From: Candidatus Neomarinimicrobiota bacterium
Lineage (GTDB): Bacteria; Fidelibacterota; UBA2242; B5-G15
Assembly (NCBI GenBank): GCA_017656425.1
Contig: JACDNV010000008.1
Span: forward strand, 62,001-126,000
Direction: 5' to 3'
DNA: 64,000 bases
The notes under the pieces were generated by a model that ran no database searches, was not told where the DNA came from, and saw nothing but the letters and a program-made list of their open reading frames with translations. Below are positions 44,204 through 54,468 of this stretch, one piece after another (position 1 is the first letter of the stretch; every line of letters begins with the position of its first letter). A program made the translations under genes and the position numbers.

Positions 44204-46209
44204 TTTTTGATTCTTTTAGAATCAATATACATATATATACTCAGAAGTATAAACATGACAAATCCCAGTATCTCTGCACCTGAAGACTCTGCCCAATGCT
44301 CAGTCCCTATTGCTTTCATTAGTGACCAACTCTCCCCGGCGATCTGTTTACCAAAAAATATTATAAACGCGGAAATAACCCCCATAATTGCACCACCTGC
44401 TATAAACCCCGATGCTATTAATGTGCCTTTATCTTTCCTTTTAGCAGAAATATTGGGGTCTTTAGAACTTTTAGCAACAAAATGTGATATTAATCCACCG
44501 ATAAGAACCGGTGTATTAAGGTATATAGGTAAGTACATTCCCAGTGCAAATGCCAAAGGAGGTACTCCTATTATTTCCAGTATAATAGCAAGGAAAATAC
44601 CTGCAAGGTAAGCAAGCCAGGGAGCTGGTTGATTGCTCATTAGTGGTTTCAATACAGCAGCCATTGCTGATGCTTGTGGCGCTTCGAGTCCACCTGGGCC
44701 AAATCCATAAGTTTTATATAGTATCAGTATAACCAATCCTACTGATGCTGCGGCAAATAATGTACCCAGAAATTTAAATCGTTCCTGAGTCCTGGGAGTA
44801 GTCCCAAGCCAGTATCCAATTTTAAGATCGGTTATGAATCCACCAGCCATTGACAACGCTGTGCATACGACACTCCCGATTAATAGAGCTGCAAGCATAC
44901 CCATGGGTCCTGACAGACCTATATTTACAAGTATGACAGATGATATAATCAAAGTCATAAGAGTCATGCCAGAAACGGGATTAGTACCAACAATTGCAAT
45001 AGCACGTGCTGCAACCGTGGTAAAAAGGAATGCTATAATTGTTACAATTAATACACCCGCTGTTGCATGCTTTATATTAAAATCTACTGCCCCTACATAG
45101 AAAAATAAAAAAGTGGATACTATAATAAGTATTAGTAATGTTACAACCCATTTAATTTTTATATCTTTTTGTGTCCTTCTTTCATTTTCTTCTGCACTCA
45201 GGTGTTTACTTGTGAATTCTGAAAAGGCGAGTTTCAAAGCACCCCATATTATTTTCGATGATTTAATTATCCCTATTATACCGGCAGCTGCAATACCTCC
45301 TATACCAACATGTCTGACATAGTAAGTGAAGATTTCCTGAGGATTCATTTCACTAATAGGTTTTACTGCATTTAGAATAGGATGAGGTATATATTGTCCT
45401 ATGAAATAGACGATTGGAATTAGTACCCACCAGGCAAGAAATGAACCGGCTGCTATTATTGATGCATACCTGAGTCCAACTATATATCCGAGCCCCATAA
45501 CGGCAGCACCTATGTTCAGTTTGAATACCAGTTTCAGTTTATCAGAAAGCAGTTGACCAATTTTAAATACTTCAGTTGAAACTACTTCTTTCCAGAATCC
45601 AAATCCAGAAACAAAAAAGTCGTATAACCCACCGACAATTGCTGCTTTCACGAGAGTTTTAGCCTGCTCTCCTCCAGACTCTCCAGCGATTAGTACCTCT
45701 GTAGTTGCAGTAGCTTCAGGAAATGGGAATTCACCATGCATGTCTTTGACAAAATATTTTCTAAAGGGAATCAAGAATAATATTCCCAGTGCCCCTCCGA
45801 GGAACGATGCAATAAATATTTGCAGAAAATTGGCATTAAGTCCAAGGATATATAGGCCAGGTATTGTGAATATGGCGCCCGCAACTATTACACCTGAGGC
45901 AGCGCCTATTGATTGAATTATTACGTTTTCTTGTAAAGCATTTTTTCTTTTTAATAATACTGATGTTCCCACAGCAAGAATAGCAATTGGTATAGCGGCT
46001 TCAAAGACCTGTCCTATTTTAAGTCCAAGGTAGGCAGCAGCCATAGAGAAGAGAACAGCATAAAAAATTCCCCAAAGCAATGAATATGGGGTAACCTCTG
46101 GCATTATGACATCATCTGGTACTACTGGTATATACTCTTCTCCTGGTTTTAATTTTCTATAAGCATTTTCTGGTAGTTTTACACTACCAGAAATGTTTTT
46201 CTTTTTCAT
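44200..46209 (-). CDS. OPT-family oligopeptide transporter
   Basis: 669 aa with about 15 hydrophobic helices, of the bacterial oligopeptide transporter (OPT) branch. Characteristic N-terminal PEVTPYSLLWGIFYAVLFSMAAAYLGLKIGQVFEAAIPIAILAVG, then FPEATATTEVLIAGESG near residue 155, SFLAWWVLIPIVYFIG, and VGTNPVSGMTLMTLIISSVIL near 410. It would import short peptides (or metal chelates in some relatives) driven by an ion gradient. It follows the V-ATPase rotor gene after a 74-base gap on the same strand, so it may share the transcript and perhaps use the ion gradient the ATPase builds; that coupling is inference. Confidence 0.9.
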   Translation of the reverse strand: MKKKNISGSVKLPENAYRKLKPGEEYIPVVPDDVIMPEVTPYSLLWGIFYAVLFSMAAAYLGLKIGQVFEAAIPIAILAVGTSVLLKRKNALQENVIIQSIGAASGVIVAGAIFTIPGLYILGLNANFLQIFIASFLGGALGILFLIPFRKYFVKDMHGEFPFPEATATTEVLIAGESGGEQAKTLVKAAIVGGLYDFFVSGFGFWKEVVSTEVFKIGQLLSDKLKLVFKLNIGAAVMGLGYIVGLRYASIIAAGSFLAWWVLIPIVYFIGQYIPHPILNAVKPISEMNPQEIFTYYVRHVGIGGIAAAGIIGIIKSSKIIWGALKLAFSEFTSKHLSAEENERRTQKDIKIKWVVTLLILIIVSTFLFFYVGAVDFNIKHATAGVLIVTIIAFLFTTVAARAIAIVGTNPVSGMTLMTLIISSVILVNIGLSGPMGMLAALLIGSVVCTALSMAGGFITDLKIGYWLGTTPRTQERFKFLGTLFAAASVGLVILILYKTYGFGPGGLEAPQASAMAAVLKPLMSNQPAPWLAYLAGIFLAIILEIIGVPPLAFALGMYLPIYLNTPVLIGGLISHFVAKSSKDPNISAKRKDKGTLIASGFIAGGAIMGVISAFIIFFGKQIAGESWSLMKAIGTEHWAESSGAEILGFVMFILLSIYMYIDSKRIKK

Positions 46210-46283
46210 TTATGATTACCTGGTTATTTTTTACCAACTGTAATAACGACAATATAGTATTTATTTGCTTTATTCCCCTATAA

Positions 46284-46724
46284 TTATATTCTTGGGATAG
46301 CAGTCATACAGAAAACCATTACGAACAGAGCTACTGTCTCAATAACACCAAGAACCATTATGTAGTTACCAAAACCCTTGCCTGTCTCTGCAAGTGCATC
46401 GGCAGCTCTTGCACCTGCCTTACCCTGCATAAAAGCTGATAATCCCATAGCAAGACCCGCAGCGATACCTATTATCATCTGATATAAGTAAGATTCTGGT
46501 GGTAGATTTGCGGACTGAATAGCATTTCTTAATATCATACCATAGATAGTTTGTGAAAGGGGTGCTCCTACGAACGCAATAAGAATAAAAGGAGCTGCTT
46601 TATTCTGCGCAAAAGCTTTTTTCCAGGCGCCTATAGCTGCCATTCCTGCTACACCTGTACCCAGAGCTGAACCAATTGCAGCCAATGCCAGAGATAAATT
46701 CATATCACCTAATCCTTGTACCAT
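46284..46724 (-). CDS. ntpK: V/A-type ATPase subunit K (rotor proteolipid)
   Basis: 146 aa with four hydrophobic helices in two hairpins, the usual duplicated V-type c-subunit. Ion-site residues are visible: Ser57-Gln58 in APLSQTIYG (helix 2), Gln100 in SAFMQGKAG (helix 3) and Glu129 in GVIETVALF (helix 4). These line up with Thr64, Gln65, Gln110 and Glu139 of the Enterococcus hirae NtpK sodium site at constant spacing, suggesting sodium rather than proton binding. The first hairpin lacks the acidic residue, as in other V-type rotors. AGAGGTG precedes the ATG. It lies 37 bases after subunit I. Confidence 0.93.
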   Translation of the reverse strand: MVQGLGDMNLSLALAAIGSALGTGVAGMAAIGAWKKAFAQNKAAPFILIAFVGAPLSQTIYGMILRNAIQSANLPPESYLYQMIIGIAAGLAMGLSAFMQGKAGARAADALAETGKGFGNYIMVLGVIETVALFVMVFCMTAIPRI

Positions 46725-46761
46725 TTTTCACCTCTCCCTATTTAAATTTTTTCAACCTATA

Positions 46762-48531
46762 CTACTCTTTAAAGGGTTTATAAGGTTTACCTGACCACTC
46801 CATATTTAAGTGTCCAGAGAATTCAAGCATATTGAGTCTGATGCCATGTACTATTACAGCCATTAAACCAAGCAGTATGTTTAATCCGTGTCCAAATACC
46901 AGTATAAGGGCGGAGATAAGTCCCGCTATTGGATTGCTTATCCCTGCTCCTAAAGCCATGTCATTAAAGCTTGAGGCTACGATTACAGTTGCAAGACCTA
47001 CTGCGAATAAACGAATATAAGATACAATATCAGAGAATGCGCTTATTATGCTGAGGGGAAGATTTCCTATTCCTGAAAGTATACCCTTTAATATATTTTT
47101 CTGGGGATTTGCGAAACAGCCAGCTAGAATAAATCCAATTAGAAATAAATACACTGTGAATCCTGGCATAGGATTATTAAGAACAAGACCACCGGCAACA
47201 AAAAACAGTCCCCACATTATAAATATCCAGCCAATTTCTGATATTGCTTTTAAAGTATTAATGATCCTAAGTGCATTTATTAGATGTGCGAGTGATAGCT
47301 GAATAACCCCAATAAGAAAAGTTATGAACATCATGTTATTGTTATCTCTAATATATGAATTAACTTTGCCGATAAACTTAGGAATAAAAACTGCTTTATT
47401 GACATCAATAACGTAGCCAAAGAATGTTAGGGAAAGACTACCCCATAAAATGGTTGTTGCACTGAGTAGATAAAAAAGGGTAAATGGTTCTGATGGGGCA
47501 GATTTATATTTTTTCCTTAATAAAAATGTAGCGAGAAGAAAAGTAAGTCCATATCCGGCATCACCTATCAAAAGTGCAAAAAATATACTGAAGAAAATGA
47601 GGAACCAGAAACTTATATCGGTTTCGTGATAGCCGGGTAGTGTGCCCATAAATTTGAAAACAGGATCAATTATTCTTATCCACTTGGGATTTCTGATTAA
47701 GGTGGGTACTTCACTGGGATCATCCGGTTCTTCCACAATAAATCCCCAGCCATTTTTGTCAGCATTCTTTGATATGTCAGGGACATTATCTGTTGGACAA
47801 AATCCCTGAAGGAAGGCAATTCTTTCTTCACTCCCCATACCATATCGTACTAAGTTAAATTCGTGATTTTTTAAAAGTTCTGCATGATATTTTTCAAGGA
47901 TTTCTTTATATGCCGTAAAATCAGCAAGTTCTTTATTTATTTTTTGGAGTTCCAATTCCAGCTGATTATAACGATTGTATATATCATCGGGATTCACCTG
48001 TGGTATTATTTCTTCCTTTAGTTCCAGCCTGTCTTCTGGGTTTTGTCCAATCAATGCTAGATATACATAGAATTTGTCCTGATTAACAATAAAAATATTT
48101 TTATCCGCTGGTATTTTTTTTAGATAGCTCTTATCTACAGTATAAAGGTGGATATAGATTCCATATTTTTCTAATTCCTTAATACTGTCAAGGGATACTT
48201 TCCCCCACTTTTCAAACCATTGAATATAGGTTCTTAACTCTTCAAGCTCATTTAGCAGGCTATCTCTTTTCTGTGTTAATTCAACAAATTTATCAACTAT
48301 TTCTTCTGGATTTTTTGCTTCTTTTTGTGGTTTTAGTTGCTCAAAAGTATTTATATAGGTAATCAATTTTTCGGTATTGGATATTTTTTGTTCGATCACA
48401 GAAATATCTTCTGCAACAGGTGGTTTTATGTTTTTTATGTGTAAAGCACCGAGTTGTCTCAGTTTACGTAATGCTTCATCCTTTTCCTTTTCATAAACAA
48501 ATATAGTGACTTTTTTCATCGGAACTATCAT
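46762..48531 (-). CDS. ntpI: V/A-type ATPase subunit I (stator, a-subunit-like)
   Basis: 589 aa. The N-terminal ~290 residues are cytosolic with coiled-coil character (KLRQLGALHIKNIKPP; KFVELTQKRDSLLNELEELRTYI), followed by about seven membrane helices beginning GYHETDISFWFLIFFSIFFALLIGDAGYGLTFLLATF, a conserved hallmark (FFGDAGYG). Later ISAFSDIVSYIRLFAVGLATVIVASSFN carries the essential Arg (SYIRLFAVGLA) that faces the rotor Glu, and HGLNILLGLMAVIVHGIRLNMLEFSGHL follows. It forms the ion half-channels and stator. It starts 2 bases after subunit D ends. Confidence 0.95.
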   Translation of the reverse strand: MIVPMKKVTIFVYEKEKDEALRKLRQLGALHIKNIKPPVAEDISVIEQKISNTEKLITYINTFEQLKPQKEAKNPEEIVDKFVELTQKRDSLLNELEELRTYIQWFEKWGKVSLDSIKELEKYGIYIHLYTVDKSYLKKIPADKNIFIVNQDKFYVYLALIGQNPEDRLELKEEIIPQVNPDDIYNRYNQLELELQKINKELADFTAYKEILEKYHAELLKNHEFNLVRYGMGSEERIAFLQGFCPTDNVPDISKNADKNGWGFIVEEPDDPSEVPTLIRNPKWIRIIDPVFKFMGTLPGYHETDISFWFLIFFSIFFALLIGDAGYGLTFLLATFLLRKKYKSAPSEPFTLFYLLSATTILWGSLSLTFFGYVIDVNKAVFIPKFIGKVNSYIRDNNNMMFITFLIGVIQLSLAHLINALRIINTLKAISEIGWIFIMWGLFFVAGGLVLNNPMPGFTVYLFLIGFILAGCFANPQKNILKGILSGIGNLPLSIISAFSDIVSYIRLFAVGLATVIVASSFNDMALGAGISNPIAGLISALILVFGHGLNILLGLMAVIVHGIRLNMLEFSGHLNMEWSGKPYKPFKE

Positions 48532-48533
48532 GT

Positions 48534-49139
48534 TCAGGAAACCTCTCTCCTCTTTTCCAGCTTAGCCTTTGCTATCTTACCTCTTACAACTTCAGCTGTT
48601 TGTAAATCACCAAGGAATATCTGGATTTTTCTGATATTTTCATTTGTTTGTGGAATCATTACCTTTTCAAATAGATTTATACGTTGTATTGTTGTTCGTA
48701 ATTCCACTCTTAGAATTTTGATTTGATCTTCAAATATTTTAATTCTGATAAGCCTCTCTATTTGTTCTTTGACTGCCTCGATGGCAAAGTCAACCCAGAC
48801 AGGCATTTCCATAAGGTCATAATCTTCAATTTTAAATATTACTTCCTTAAAGATTGGAATATCAATTCCTGCTACATTTCCCTCTTCAGTTTCGATTTTT
48901 TCTACACTTATTAGTTCTTTAAGATCAATATCTTCGGCAAAGACATCTACCCATTTCATTATTCTTTTTTCAGCCTGTTCGATCTCTGCTTTTATCTGGT
49001 CAATCTGTCTCGTAATAGTCCTGATTTCATTTATCAATTGCTGCTTTTTTAACTCCAGCGTGGGTAGATATCTAGTAAGGCGAGCAAGTATTTCTTTCTG
49101 TCTTTTAAGCTCGTTTTTTGTTAATCGAATTTTTGCCAT
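48534..49139 (-). CDS. ntpD: V/A-type ATPase subunit D (central shaft)
   Basis: 201 aa, two long amphipathic helices with a hairpin between them. The N-terminus KIRLTKNELKRQKEILARLTRYLPTLELKKQQL and the C-terminus RINLFEKVMIPQTNENIRKIQIFLGDLQTAEVVRGKIAKAKL are typical of the D-type central stalk (the RVNALE-type C-terminal motif). It couples rotation of the catalytic head to the rotor ring. It is encoded 9 bases after subunit B and directly before subunit I. Confidence 0.94.
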   Translation of the reverse strand: MAKIRLTKNELKRQKEILARLTRYLPTLELKKQQLINEIRTITRQIDQIKAEIEQAEKRIMKWVDVFAEDIDLKELISVEKIETEEGNVAGIDIPIFKEVIFKIEDYDLMEMPVWVDFAIEAVKEQIERLIRIKIFEDQIKILRVELRTTIQRINLFEKVMIPQTNENIRKIQIFLGDLQTAEVVRGKIAKAKLEKRREVS

Positions 49140-49148
49140 TTTCTATTT

Positions 49149-50492
49149 TTATTTGACAGTTGCTTCTTTTATCTCTTCCTTTTCTTTTTCTACTTCTTTC
49201 AGGTCAGGCCAGAATTTTTTAATCAGTTCAGTTCTGAGTCCTGTCTCTTCGGGTTTGAAACATTCTGCCAGTATTTTCCATCCAAGATCGAGTGCTTCCT
49301 CAAGAGGTATATTTACTGATAAGTCCATCATTTTTTGTTCGAACAGCTTACCATATTTTAAGAGTTTTTTATCCCAATCAGTCATTCGGAATCCCATTGC
49401 TCTTTTTTCTTCTGTTTCTAAGTACTGAGCATAGAGCTGGATCATTCCGTCCATTATAGCTCTATGGTCTTCACGAGTTGCTGCATTGACGTTTTGCTTT
49501 AGTCGACTTAATGAACCAAATGGTTCGATTCTCCCATTCCTTAGATAAAACTGTCCTTCTGTAATATAACCTGTATTGTCAGGCACAGGATGAGTTACAT
49601 CATCGCCGGGCATCGTGGTAACTGCAAGGATTGTTACTGAGCCCGCTCCCTCAAAGTCAACGGCTTTTTCATATCTGGCTGCAAGCTGGCTATAAAGATC
49701 GCCAGGATATCCCCTATTTGAAGGTACCTGCTCCATTGTAATTGCAATTTCTTTTAGCGCATCTGCAAAGTTTGTCATATCAGTGAGTAGGACAAGTACA
49801 TCTTTTCCTTTTAGAGCAAACTTTTCAGCAACAGCGAGGCAGAGATCCGGAACCATTAAACCTTCAACTATTGGGTCAGAAGCTGTGTGTATGAAAAATA
49901 TTGACCTGAAGAGTGCACCACCTTCCTCAAGTGTATTTCTAAAGTACATATATTCATCGTACTTTAATCCAATACCGCCGAGTATGATCATGTCCACTTC
50001 TGCCTGGAGTGCTATTCTCGCTAAAAGTTGGTTATATGGTTCACCTGATACAGAGAATATAGGGAGCTTTTGAGATACTACAAGAGAATTGAAAACATCA
50101 ATCATGGGTATATTTGTCCTGATCATCCTGCGTGGAATTATTCTTTTTGCCGGGTTGACTGGTGGACCTGCTACCGGGATGAGCAAATCAGTTAAAGCAG
50201 GACCATTATCCCTGGGCATACCGCTTCCGTCGAAGATTCTACCCAGCATATTGTCGGAGAAAGTAACCAGCATAGGATGTCCAAGAAATCTTACTTCATC
50301 GTTTGTTGTGATACCCTGACTTCCAGCAAATACCTGTAAGTAGACAATGTCACCGTCAATTTTAATAACCTGTGCAAGCGACTTCCCTCGCTGAGTTGTT
50401 ATTTCAGCCAGCTCCTCATAGGCTACACCTGTAGCCTTCAATGATATGACGTTACCTGTTATGCTTAATATTTTGTTATATACTCTCTTCAT
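49149..50492 (-). CDS. ntpB: V/A-type ATPase subunit B (non-catalytic head)
   Basis: 447 aa. The N-terminal beta-barrel is followed by a nucleotide-binding fold without a true Walker A: the P-loop position reads [19 protein letters not shown] in place of GxxxxGKT, as in B-type subunits. Conserved [37 protein letters not shown] and [32 protein letters not shown] identify the family. It alternates with subunit A in the A3B3 head. Its start overlaps the end of subunit A by 17 bases, implying translational coupling. Confidence 0.96.
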   Translation of the reverse strand: MKRVYNKILSITGNVISLKATGVAYEELAEITTQRGKSLAQVIKIDGDIVYLQVFAGSQGITTNDEVRFLGHPMLVTFSDNMLGRIFDGSGMPRDNGPALTDLLIPVAGPPVNPAKRIIPRRMIRTNIPMIDVFNSLVVSQKLPIFSVSGEPYNQLLARIALQAEVDMIILGGIGLKYDEYMYFRNTLEEGGALFRSIFFIHTASDPIVEGLMVPDLCLAVAEKFALKGKDVLVLLTDMTNFADALKEIAITMEQVPSNRGYPGDLYSQLAARYEKAVDFEGAGSVTILAVTTMPGDDVTHPVPDNTGYITEGQFYLRNGRIEPFGSLSRLKQNVNAATREDHRAIMDGMIQLYAQYLETEEKRAMGFRMTDWDKKLLKYGKLFEQKMMDLSVNIPLEEALDLGWKILAECFKPEETGLRTELIKKFWPDLKEVEKEKEEIKEATVK

Positions 50493-52224
50493 TTTTAGTA
50501 TATTCCTCTACAAGTTGTTTAATAGATTTCTCCTGTTTATTGAATTCATCAGTGTCCATCTTAATATAGTTCCAGTCAATAAATGACTGGCGAAGTTTAT
50601 AGAAGAAATCACGTGCTTGATTCTTATCTTTGAAATTGTAATCTCTTTTTAAAATATCATATACTACATCGAATACATATTTTTGTCTTTCAGGGGAAGA
50701 TGCAGCGTCCACTTCATCAAATGCATTTTGTTGTAAATAGACAGCGTCAAGGAATTCAGATTTTAAATAAATTACAAAGTCCTCAAGGGATGTACCTTCC
50801 TCCCCAACTACAAGCATCATTTGATGGATTTCATTACCTTTGAATAAAATGCCTCTTGCATATTCAATTTTTTCTTTTTCTATAAAACTTCTATACTTTG
50901 ACCAGCTTTCAAGAGGGTGTATCGATGGGAAACGTCGAGCATTTGCTCTCTCCCTTGAGAGCCCGTGGAATGCACCAACTACTTTTAGCGTTGCCTGTGT
51001 CACAGGTTCTTCAAAATTACCTCCAGCAGGGCTTACTGTGCCTCCGATGGTTAAGCTCCCGAGTCTTCCATCATAGAGTCTAACAAGCCCGGCTCTTTCA
51101 TAGAATTGTGCTATTCTTGATTCCAGATATGCTGGAAACGCCTCTTCGCCGGGGATTTCCTCCAATCGACCTGATACCTCTCGCATTGCCTGAGCCCAGC
51201 GAGATGTCGAGTCCGCAAGAAGGAGCACATTTAATCCCATCTGCCTGTAATATTCACCAATTGTGGTTGCTGTATAAACAGAGGCTTCTCTTGCAGCAAC
51301 GGGCATAGAACTGGTGTTGCATATTATTACCGTTCTTTCCATCAGAGATCTACCAGTACGAGGGTCATTAAGCTCGGGGTATTCTCTTAAAATTTCTACA
51401 ACTTCCCCAGCGCGTTCTCCGCATGCAGCAATTATGACTACATCAGCTTCTGCATGTCTTGATGTGATATGTTGTAATACTGTCTTGCCGGCACCAAATG
51501 GACCTGGAATACAATATGTTCCCCCTCTTGCAATAGGGAAAAAGGTGTCAATAATTCTTACTTTTGTAACCAATGGTTCAGTAGGGACTAATTTCTCTTT
51601 ATAGGCTTTTATCGGTATCTTAACAGGCCAAGAGAAATGCATGGTAATTTCAATTTCTCTTCCCCTTTCATCCTCAATTATAGCTACAATATCTTTAACT
51701 TTATATATGCCCTTTTTAACAATATGTTTTATCTTGTATTCCTTATGTAGATAAAAGGGGACAAATATGTAATGTTTGAAAATACCTTCAGGTACCCAGC
51801 CTACAGCGATACCGCCTGTTACTGTATCACCGACTTTTACGGTAGGAGTAAATTCCCATTCACTTTGGTAATCAAGGGGATTTTCCATAGCACCACGAAC
51901 CAGAAAAAATCCATGTTTATCCGCAAGAGCATTTAGAGGGTTTTGCAAACCATCGTAAACCTTTGTTAGGATTCCCGGACCCAAATCCACAGATAGCATT
52001 TCTCCTGTGAATTCAACGGTATCTCCAATTCTTAACCCCTTTGTGCTTTCGAAAACCTGCATAAAGGCTCTATTGCCAGCTACTCGAATCACTTCAGATT
52101 TTAGGCTTTCTTTTTCTGTAGTGATGGCATAACCAACTTCATTTTGCATTATCTCGCCATCTACTTCCACGGCAATCATATTGCCTGTTATACCCGCTAT
52201 TTTTCCAATTTTTACTTTACTCAT
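50476..52224 (-). CDS. ntpA: V/A-type ATPase subunit A (catalytic head)
   Basis: 582 aa, standard for the catalytic subunit. The non-homologous bulge region [26 protein letters not shown] is present near residues 145-170; Walker A is [11 protein letters not shown], followed by the catalytic Glu segment [19 protein letters not shown] and the arginine-containing [33 protein letters not shown] and [18 protein letters not shown]. It hydrolyses or makes ATP while driving ion movement. It overlaps the DUF2764 gene by 8 bases at its start and subunit B by 17 at its end. Confidence 0.97.
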   Translation of the reverse strand: MSKVKIGKIAGITGNMIAVEVDGEIMQNEVGYAITTEKESLKSEVIRVAGNRAFMQVFESTKGLRIGDTVEFTGEMLSVDLGPGILTKVYDGLQNPLNALADKHGFFLVRGAMENPLDYQSEWEFTPTVKVGDTVTGGIAVGWVPEGIFKHYIFVPFYLHKEYKIKHIVKKGIYKVKDIVAIIEDERGREIEITMHFSWPVKIPIKAYKEKLVPTEPLVTKVRIIDTFFPIARGGTYCIPGPFGAGKTVLQHITSRHAEADVVIIAACGERAGEVVEILREYPELNDPRTGRSLMERTVIICNTSSMPVAAREASVYTATTIGEYYRQMGLNVLLLADSTSRWAQAMREVSGRLEEIPGEEAFPAYLESRIAQFYERAGLVRLYDGRLGSLTIGGTVSPAGGNFEEPVTQATLKVVGAFHGLSRERANARRFPSIHPLESWSKYRSFIEKEKIEYARGILFKGNEIHQMMLVVGEEGTSLEDFVIYLKSEFLDAVYLQQNAFDEVDAASSPERQKYVFDVVYDILKRDYNFKDKNQARDFFYKLRQSFIDWNYIKMDTDEFNKQEKSIKQLVEEYTKNEESI

Positions 52225-52717
52225 AGTTCACTTCACATGTTTGTTTGAATTTTTCAAAACCTTTCTCTTTGTTAAAGGTGAACAATCGTTCAAGTATTTG
52301 AAGCTTTAGTAAATAAGTTATTAGCTTTTCCAGATCAAAATGATGATCTATCTCAAGCTCATCAATAAAATCCCATCTTGCTTTCATTAGTGCTTTTTCT
52401 ATTTCAAGTGGAGTTGATTCTCTCAGAATTCCAGAAGGGACATACTTGGTCTTGTATTCTTGTGACATCTTCTTCGCTCTTCGATAATTTGCCATATCCA
52501 GGCGTAGTTCATATTCAAATTGTTTGTACTTTTTTACTATTTCAGGATCATACGGTTTTATCTGGTACTCATTGATATTTATGCTTTTTAAAACGTTATA
52601 ATCCTTATTTGATAGCCATTTTAAACCTTCGTTGAAGAACAATTCAATATTCATATATGTTTCTTTATCGAAATGTAAATAAGGTAATTGTGCTACAAAA
52701 TAGTAGTATTTATCCAT
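52217..52717 (-). CDS. DUF2764 protein of the V/A-ATPase operon (subunit C-like)
   Basis: 166 aa, beginning MDKYYYFVAQLPYLHFDKETYMNIELFF. A small protein with this start (YYYFVASLPxL) occurs between subunits E and A in short V/A-ATPase operons of Chlamydiae, spirochaetes and Bacteroidetes and is classed as DUF2764. It is rich in charged helices (RWDFIDELEIDHHFDLEKLITYLLKLQILERL) and is thought to take the place of the C (d-like) subunit that links the shaft to the rotor; no other C subunit is encoded here. It starts directly after subunit E and overlaps subunit A by 8 bases. Confidence 0.82.
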   Translation of the reverse strand: MDKYYYFVAQLPYLHFDKETYMNIELFFNEGLKWLSNKDYNVLKSININEYQIKPYDPEIVKKYKQFEYELRLDMANYRRAKKMSQEYKTKYVPSGILRESTPLEIEKALMKARWDFIDELEIDHHFDLEKLITYLLKLQILERLFTFNKEKGFEKFKQTCEVNYE

Positions 52718-53311
52718 TTATTTCTCAAGCAATTCTCTAACGGTTGGTGTCAAATAGTTTTTTAGTATTTCTGCCAATGTCTCATCGGTAAAGTCATAAT
52801 ATAGGTTTTCACCTTTGATCCCGATCTTGAATCCAGCAGTGATTGTTGGATCTGGCTTTATTGTCACGGTATTTTTCAGGTCCTTTTTTATTTTTAATGT
52901 TACCATGTCCCGAATTTTTTTTGCTTCATCCTGGCTGACAATTACATCAATGCTTTGATCTTTTACCCAGCTCTCTACTATTTTTATAATGATAGAAGAG
53001 ATCAAGTCCGGTTTCAGACTGCTGGAAATTTCGCGTTGTAACGTTTTTCCAAATAATTCCATTATTTTTTCTCTGGTGGAGAGTATGGTATCTCTGGCTG
53101 CCTGCTTGATTGAGGATTCAGCATTTTTGTATAACTTCTCAGATTCAGTATTAGCATTTTCTATGATCTTTTCAGCTTCTTTTTTTGCTTTTTCAATAAT
53201 TGAATTGGCGTTAGCTTTTGCTTCAGCTATTATTTTTTCTTTTTCTCTTTCAGCTTCCTCAATACCATCCTTCTTTATTTTCTCTAATAGTGAATCTAGT
53301 TTTACTTCCAT
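52718..53311 (-). CDS. ntpE: V/A-type ATPase subunit E (peripheral stalk)
   Basis: 197 aa. The N-terminal ~85 residues are a continuous coiled coil rich in Lys, Glu and Ala (KKDGIEEAEREKEKIIAEAKANANSIIEKAKKEAEKIIENANTES), and the C-terminal part is the globular domain that contacts subunit B (SLKPDLISSIIIKIVESWVKD; ITAGFKIGIKGENLYYDFTDETLAEIL). It is the first gene of the operon, with AGGAGAAAATAA ahead of the ATG and a good promoter about 37 bases upstream of the start codon. The operon order E-DUF2764-A-B-D-I-K, lacking F and G, matches the short V/A type. Confidence 0.88.
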   Translation of the reverse strand: MEVKLDSLLEKIKKDGIEEAEREKEKIIAEAKANANSIIEKAKKEAEKIIENANTESEKLYKNAESSIKQAARDTILSTREKIMELFGKTLQREISSSLKPDLISSIIIKIVESWVKDQSIDVIVSQDEAKKIRDMVTLKIKKDLKNTVTIKPDPTITAGFKIGIKGENLYYDFTDETLAEILKNYLTPTVRELLEK

Positions 53312-53347
53312 TTATTTTCTCCTGCTAGGTTTTCAAGGACAGCGTGA

Positions 53348-53376
53348 AATATACTTTTTTTTAATTGGTTAGTCAA
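53348..53376 (-). promoter_or_regulatory. Promoter of the V/A-ATPase operon
   Basis: On the minus strand: TTGACT, 17-base spacer, TATATT, ending 37 bases before the subunit E start codon. The only good sigma-70-like site in the 244-base divergent gap. Confidence 0.6.
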
Positions 53377-53555
53377 GATAAAGTAATTGAATGAGCATTT
53401 TATTCTTTAAAATGAAATTTAATAATTTCAATTATCTTAATTGAATATAACAACTACATATATCTGATATGAATTTTGTTGCTTTAAAATTATTTTTTTT
53501 AAATTAAAAATAAATTGAATGATGTAATGAATATCAAATAATCGAAGGGTTTTAT

Positions 53556-54455
53556 ATGAAAAAGAAGAAATGTATACTTTTGGTTTTATTTTCGACTATT
53601 TTGCTTTTTAGTTGTGCTAACTATGTGCCTCTTAAATATGTGCCTATTAGAAGGGAATCTTATACATATTCGGCAACATCAATACCATTGAATGTCGTTG
53701 ATAATGGAATTATACTCAGGAAGGGAGATGTTTATATTAGTGGTGGAGTTCAGAAGAAGTTTGGTAATACAAAAGTCACAAGAATGGATTCTGGGATTAT
53801 ATATACAGACACCACTTCGATTTATAATGTAAGTCACTTCTATATATACAACCTTCTATGGTTGGCAAATTTGGAAATGGGAGCTGGATTAAATGATTAT
53901 ATATCAGTTGGAATGAATATCACCGGCGCCTTTGGTAAATATGTGATACCCAAAAGAGTATATAGATATCATTTGAAGGAGAATTTGATATGGTCTGATG
54001 GTTTTGTAAGGGTAAATTTACCGTTAGGAAAATTTAATATGGTTATGAGATATGATAGGATAGGAAGTATGGCTTCCGGTTATAATGAAATAGTGACAGA
54101 ATATAAAGTAATTAATGATGAGGATTCCAGTGAAGTTTTTGTTGAGGAATCGGAAGCTTATGGATTTAGAACTTTTGATGTTGGTGAAAATGCTACTTTT
54201 GTGATAATGTACAGAAAATATATTAATTTGTCTTATTTTGTAGGTTTTCAAATAAGAAAAGTGACAGTGGAAAAAAATTTGCTGTTTGAAAATAAAAAAA
54301 TTAGTAACGCTTTTAATATTTATTTGGGTTCAAATATAGGGCTAAAGAATGGCATTGTATTATCGCCTTATATAACATACTCAATAATGGAAATGGACTT
54401 ATTCCCTAAGATATATTATAATGTTGGTTTTAAATTTACTTTTTTAAATAAATAA
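53556..54455 (+). CDS. Outer-membrane lipoprotein, beta-rich, function unknown
   Basis: 299 aa. The leader KKKKCILLVLFSTILLFSCANYVPLKY is a lipoprotein signal with the lipidated Cys at about 20 (LFSC). The mature part alternates short beta strands and turns with paired aromatic residues (FYIYNLLWLANLEMGAGLNDYISVGMNITGAFGKYVIP; NMVMRYDRIGSMASGYNE; NVGFKFTFLNK at the C-terminus ending in an apolar strand), as in small outer-membrane barrels. I do not recognise a named family. It is followed after 13 bases by another envelope protein gene and is probably co-transcribed with it. AAGGG lies upstream of the ATG. Confidence 0.6.
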   Translation: MKKKKCILLVLFSTILLFSCANYVPLKYVPIRRESYTYSATSIPLNVVDNGIILRKGDVYISGGVQKKFGNTKVTRMDSGIIYTDTTSIYNVSHFYIYNLLWLANLEMGAGLNDYISVGMNITGAFGKYVIPKRVYRYHLKENLIWSDGFVRVNLPLGKFNMVMRYDRIGSMASGYNEIVTEYKVINDEDSSEVFVEESEAYGFRTFDVGENATFVIMYRKYINLSYFVGFQIRKVTVEKNLLFENKKISNAFNIYLGSNIGLKNGIVLSPYITYSIMEMDLFPKIYYNVGFKFTFLNK

Positions 54456-54468
54456 GAAAGAGTAAAAA

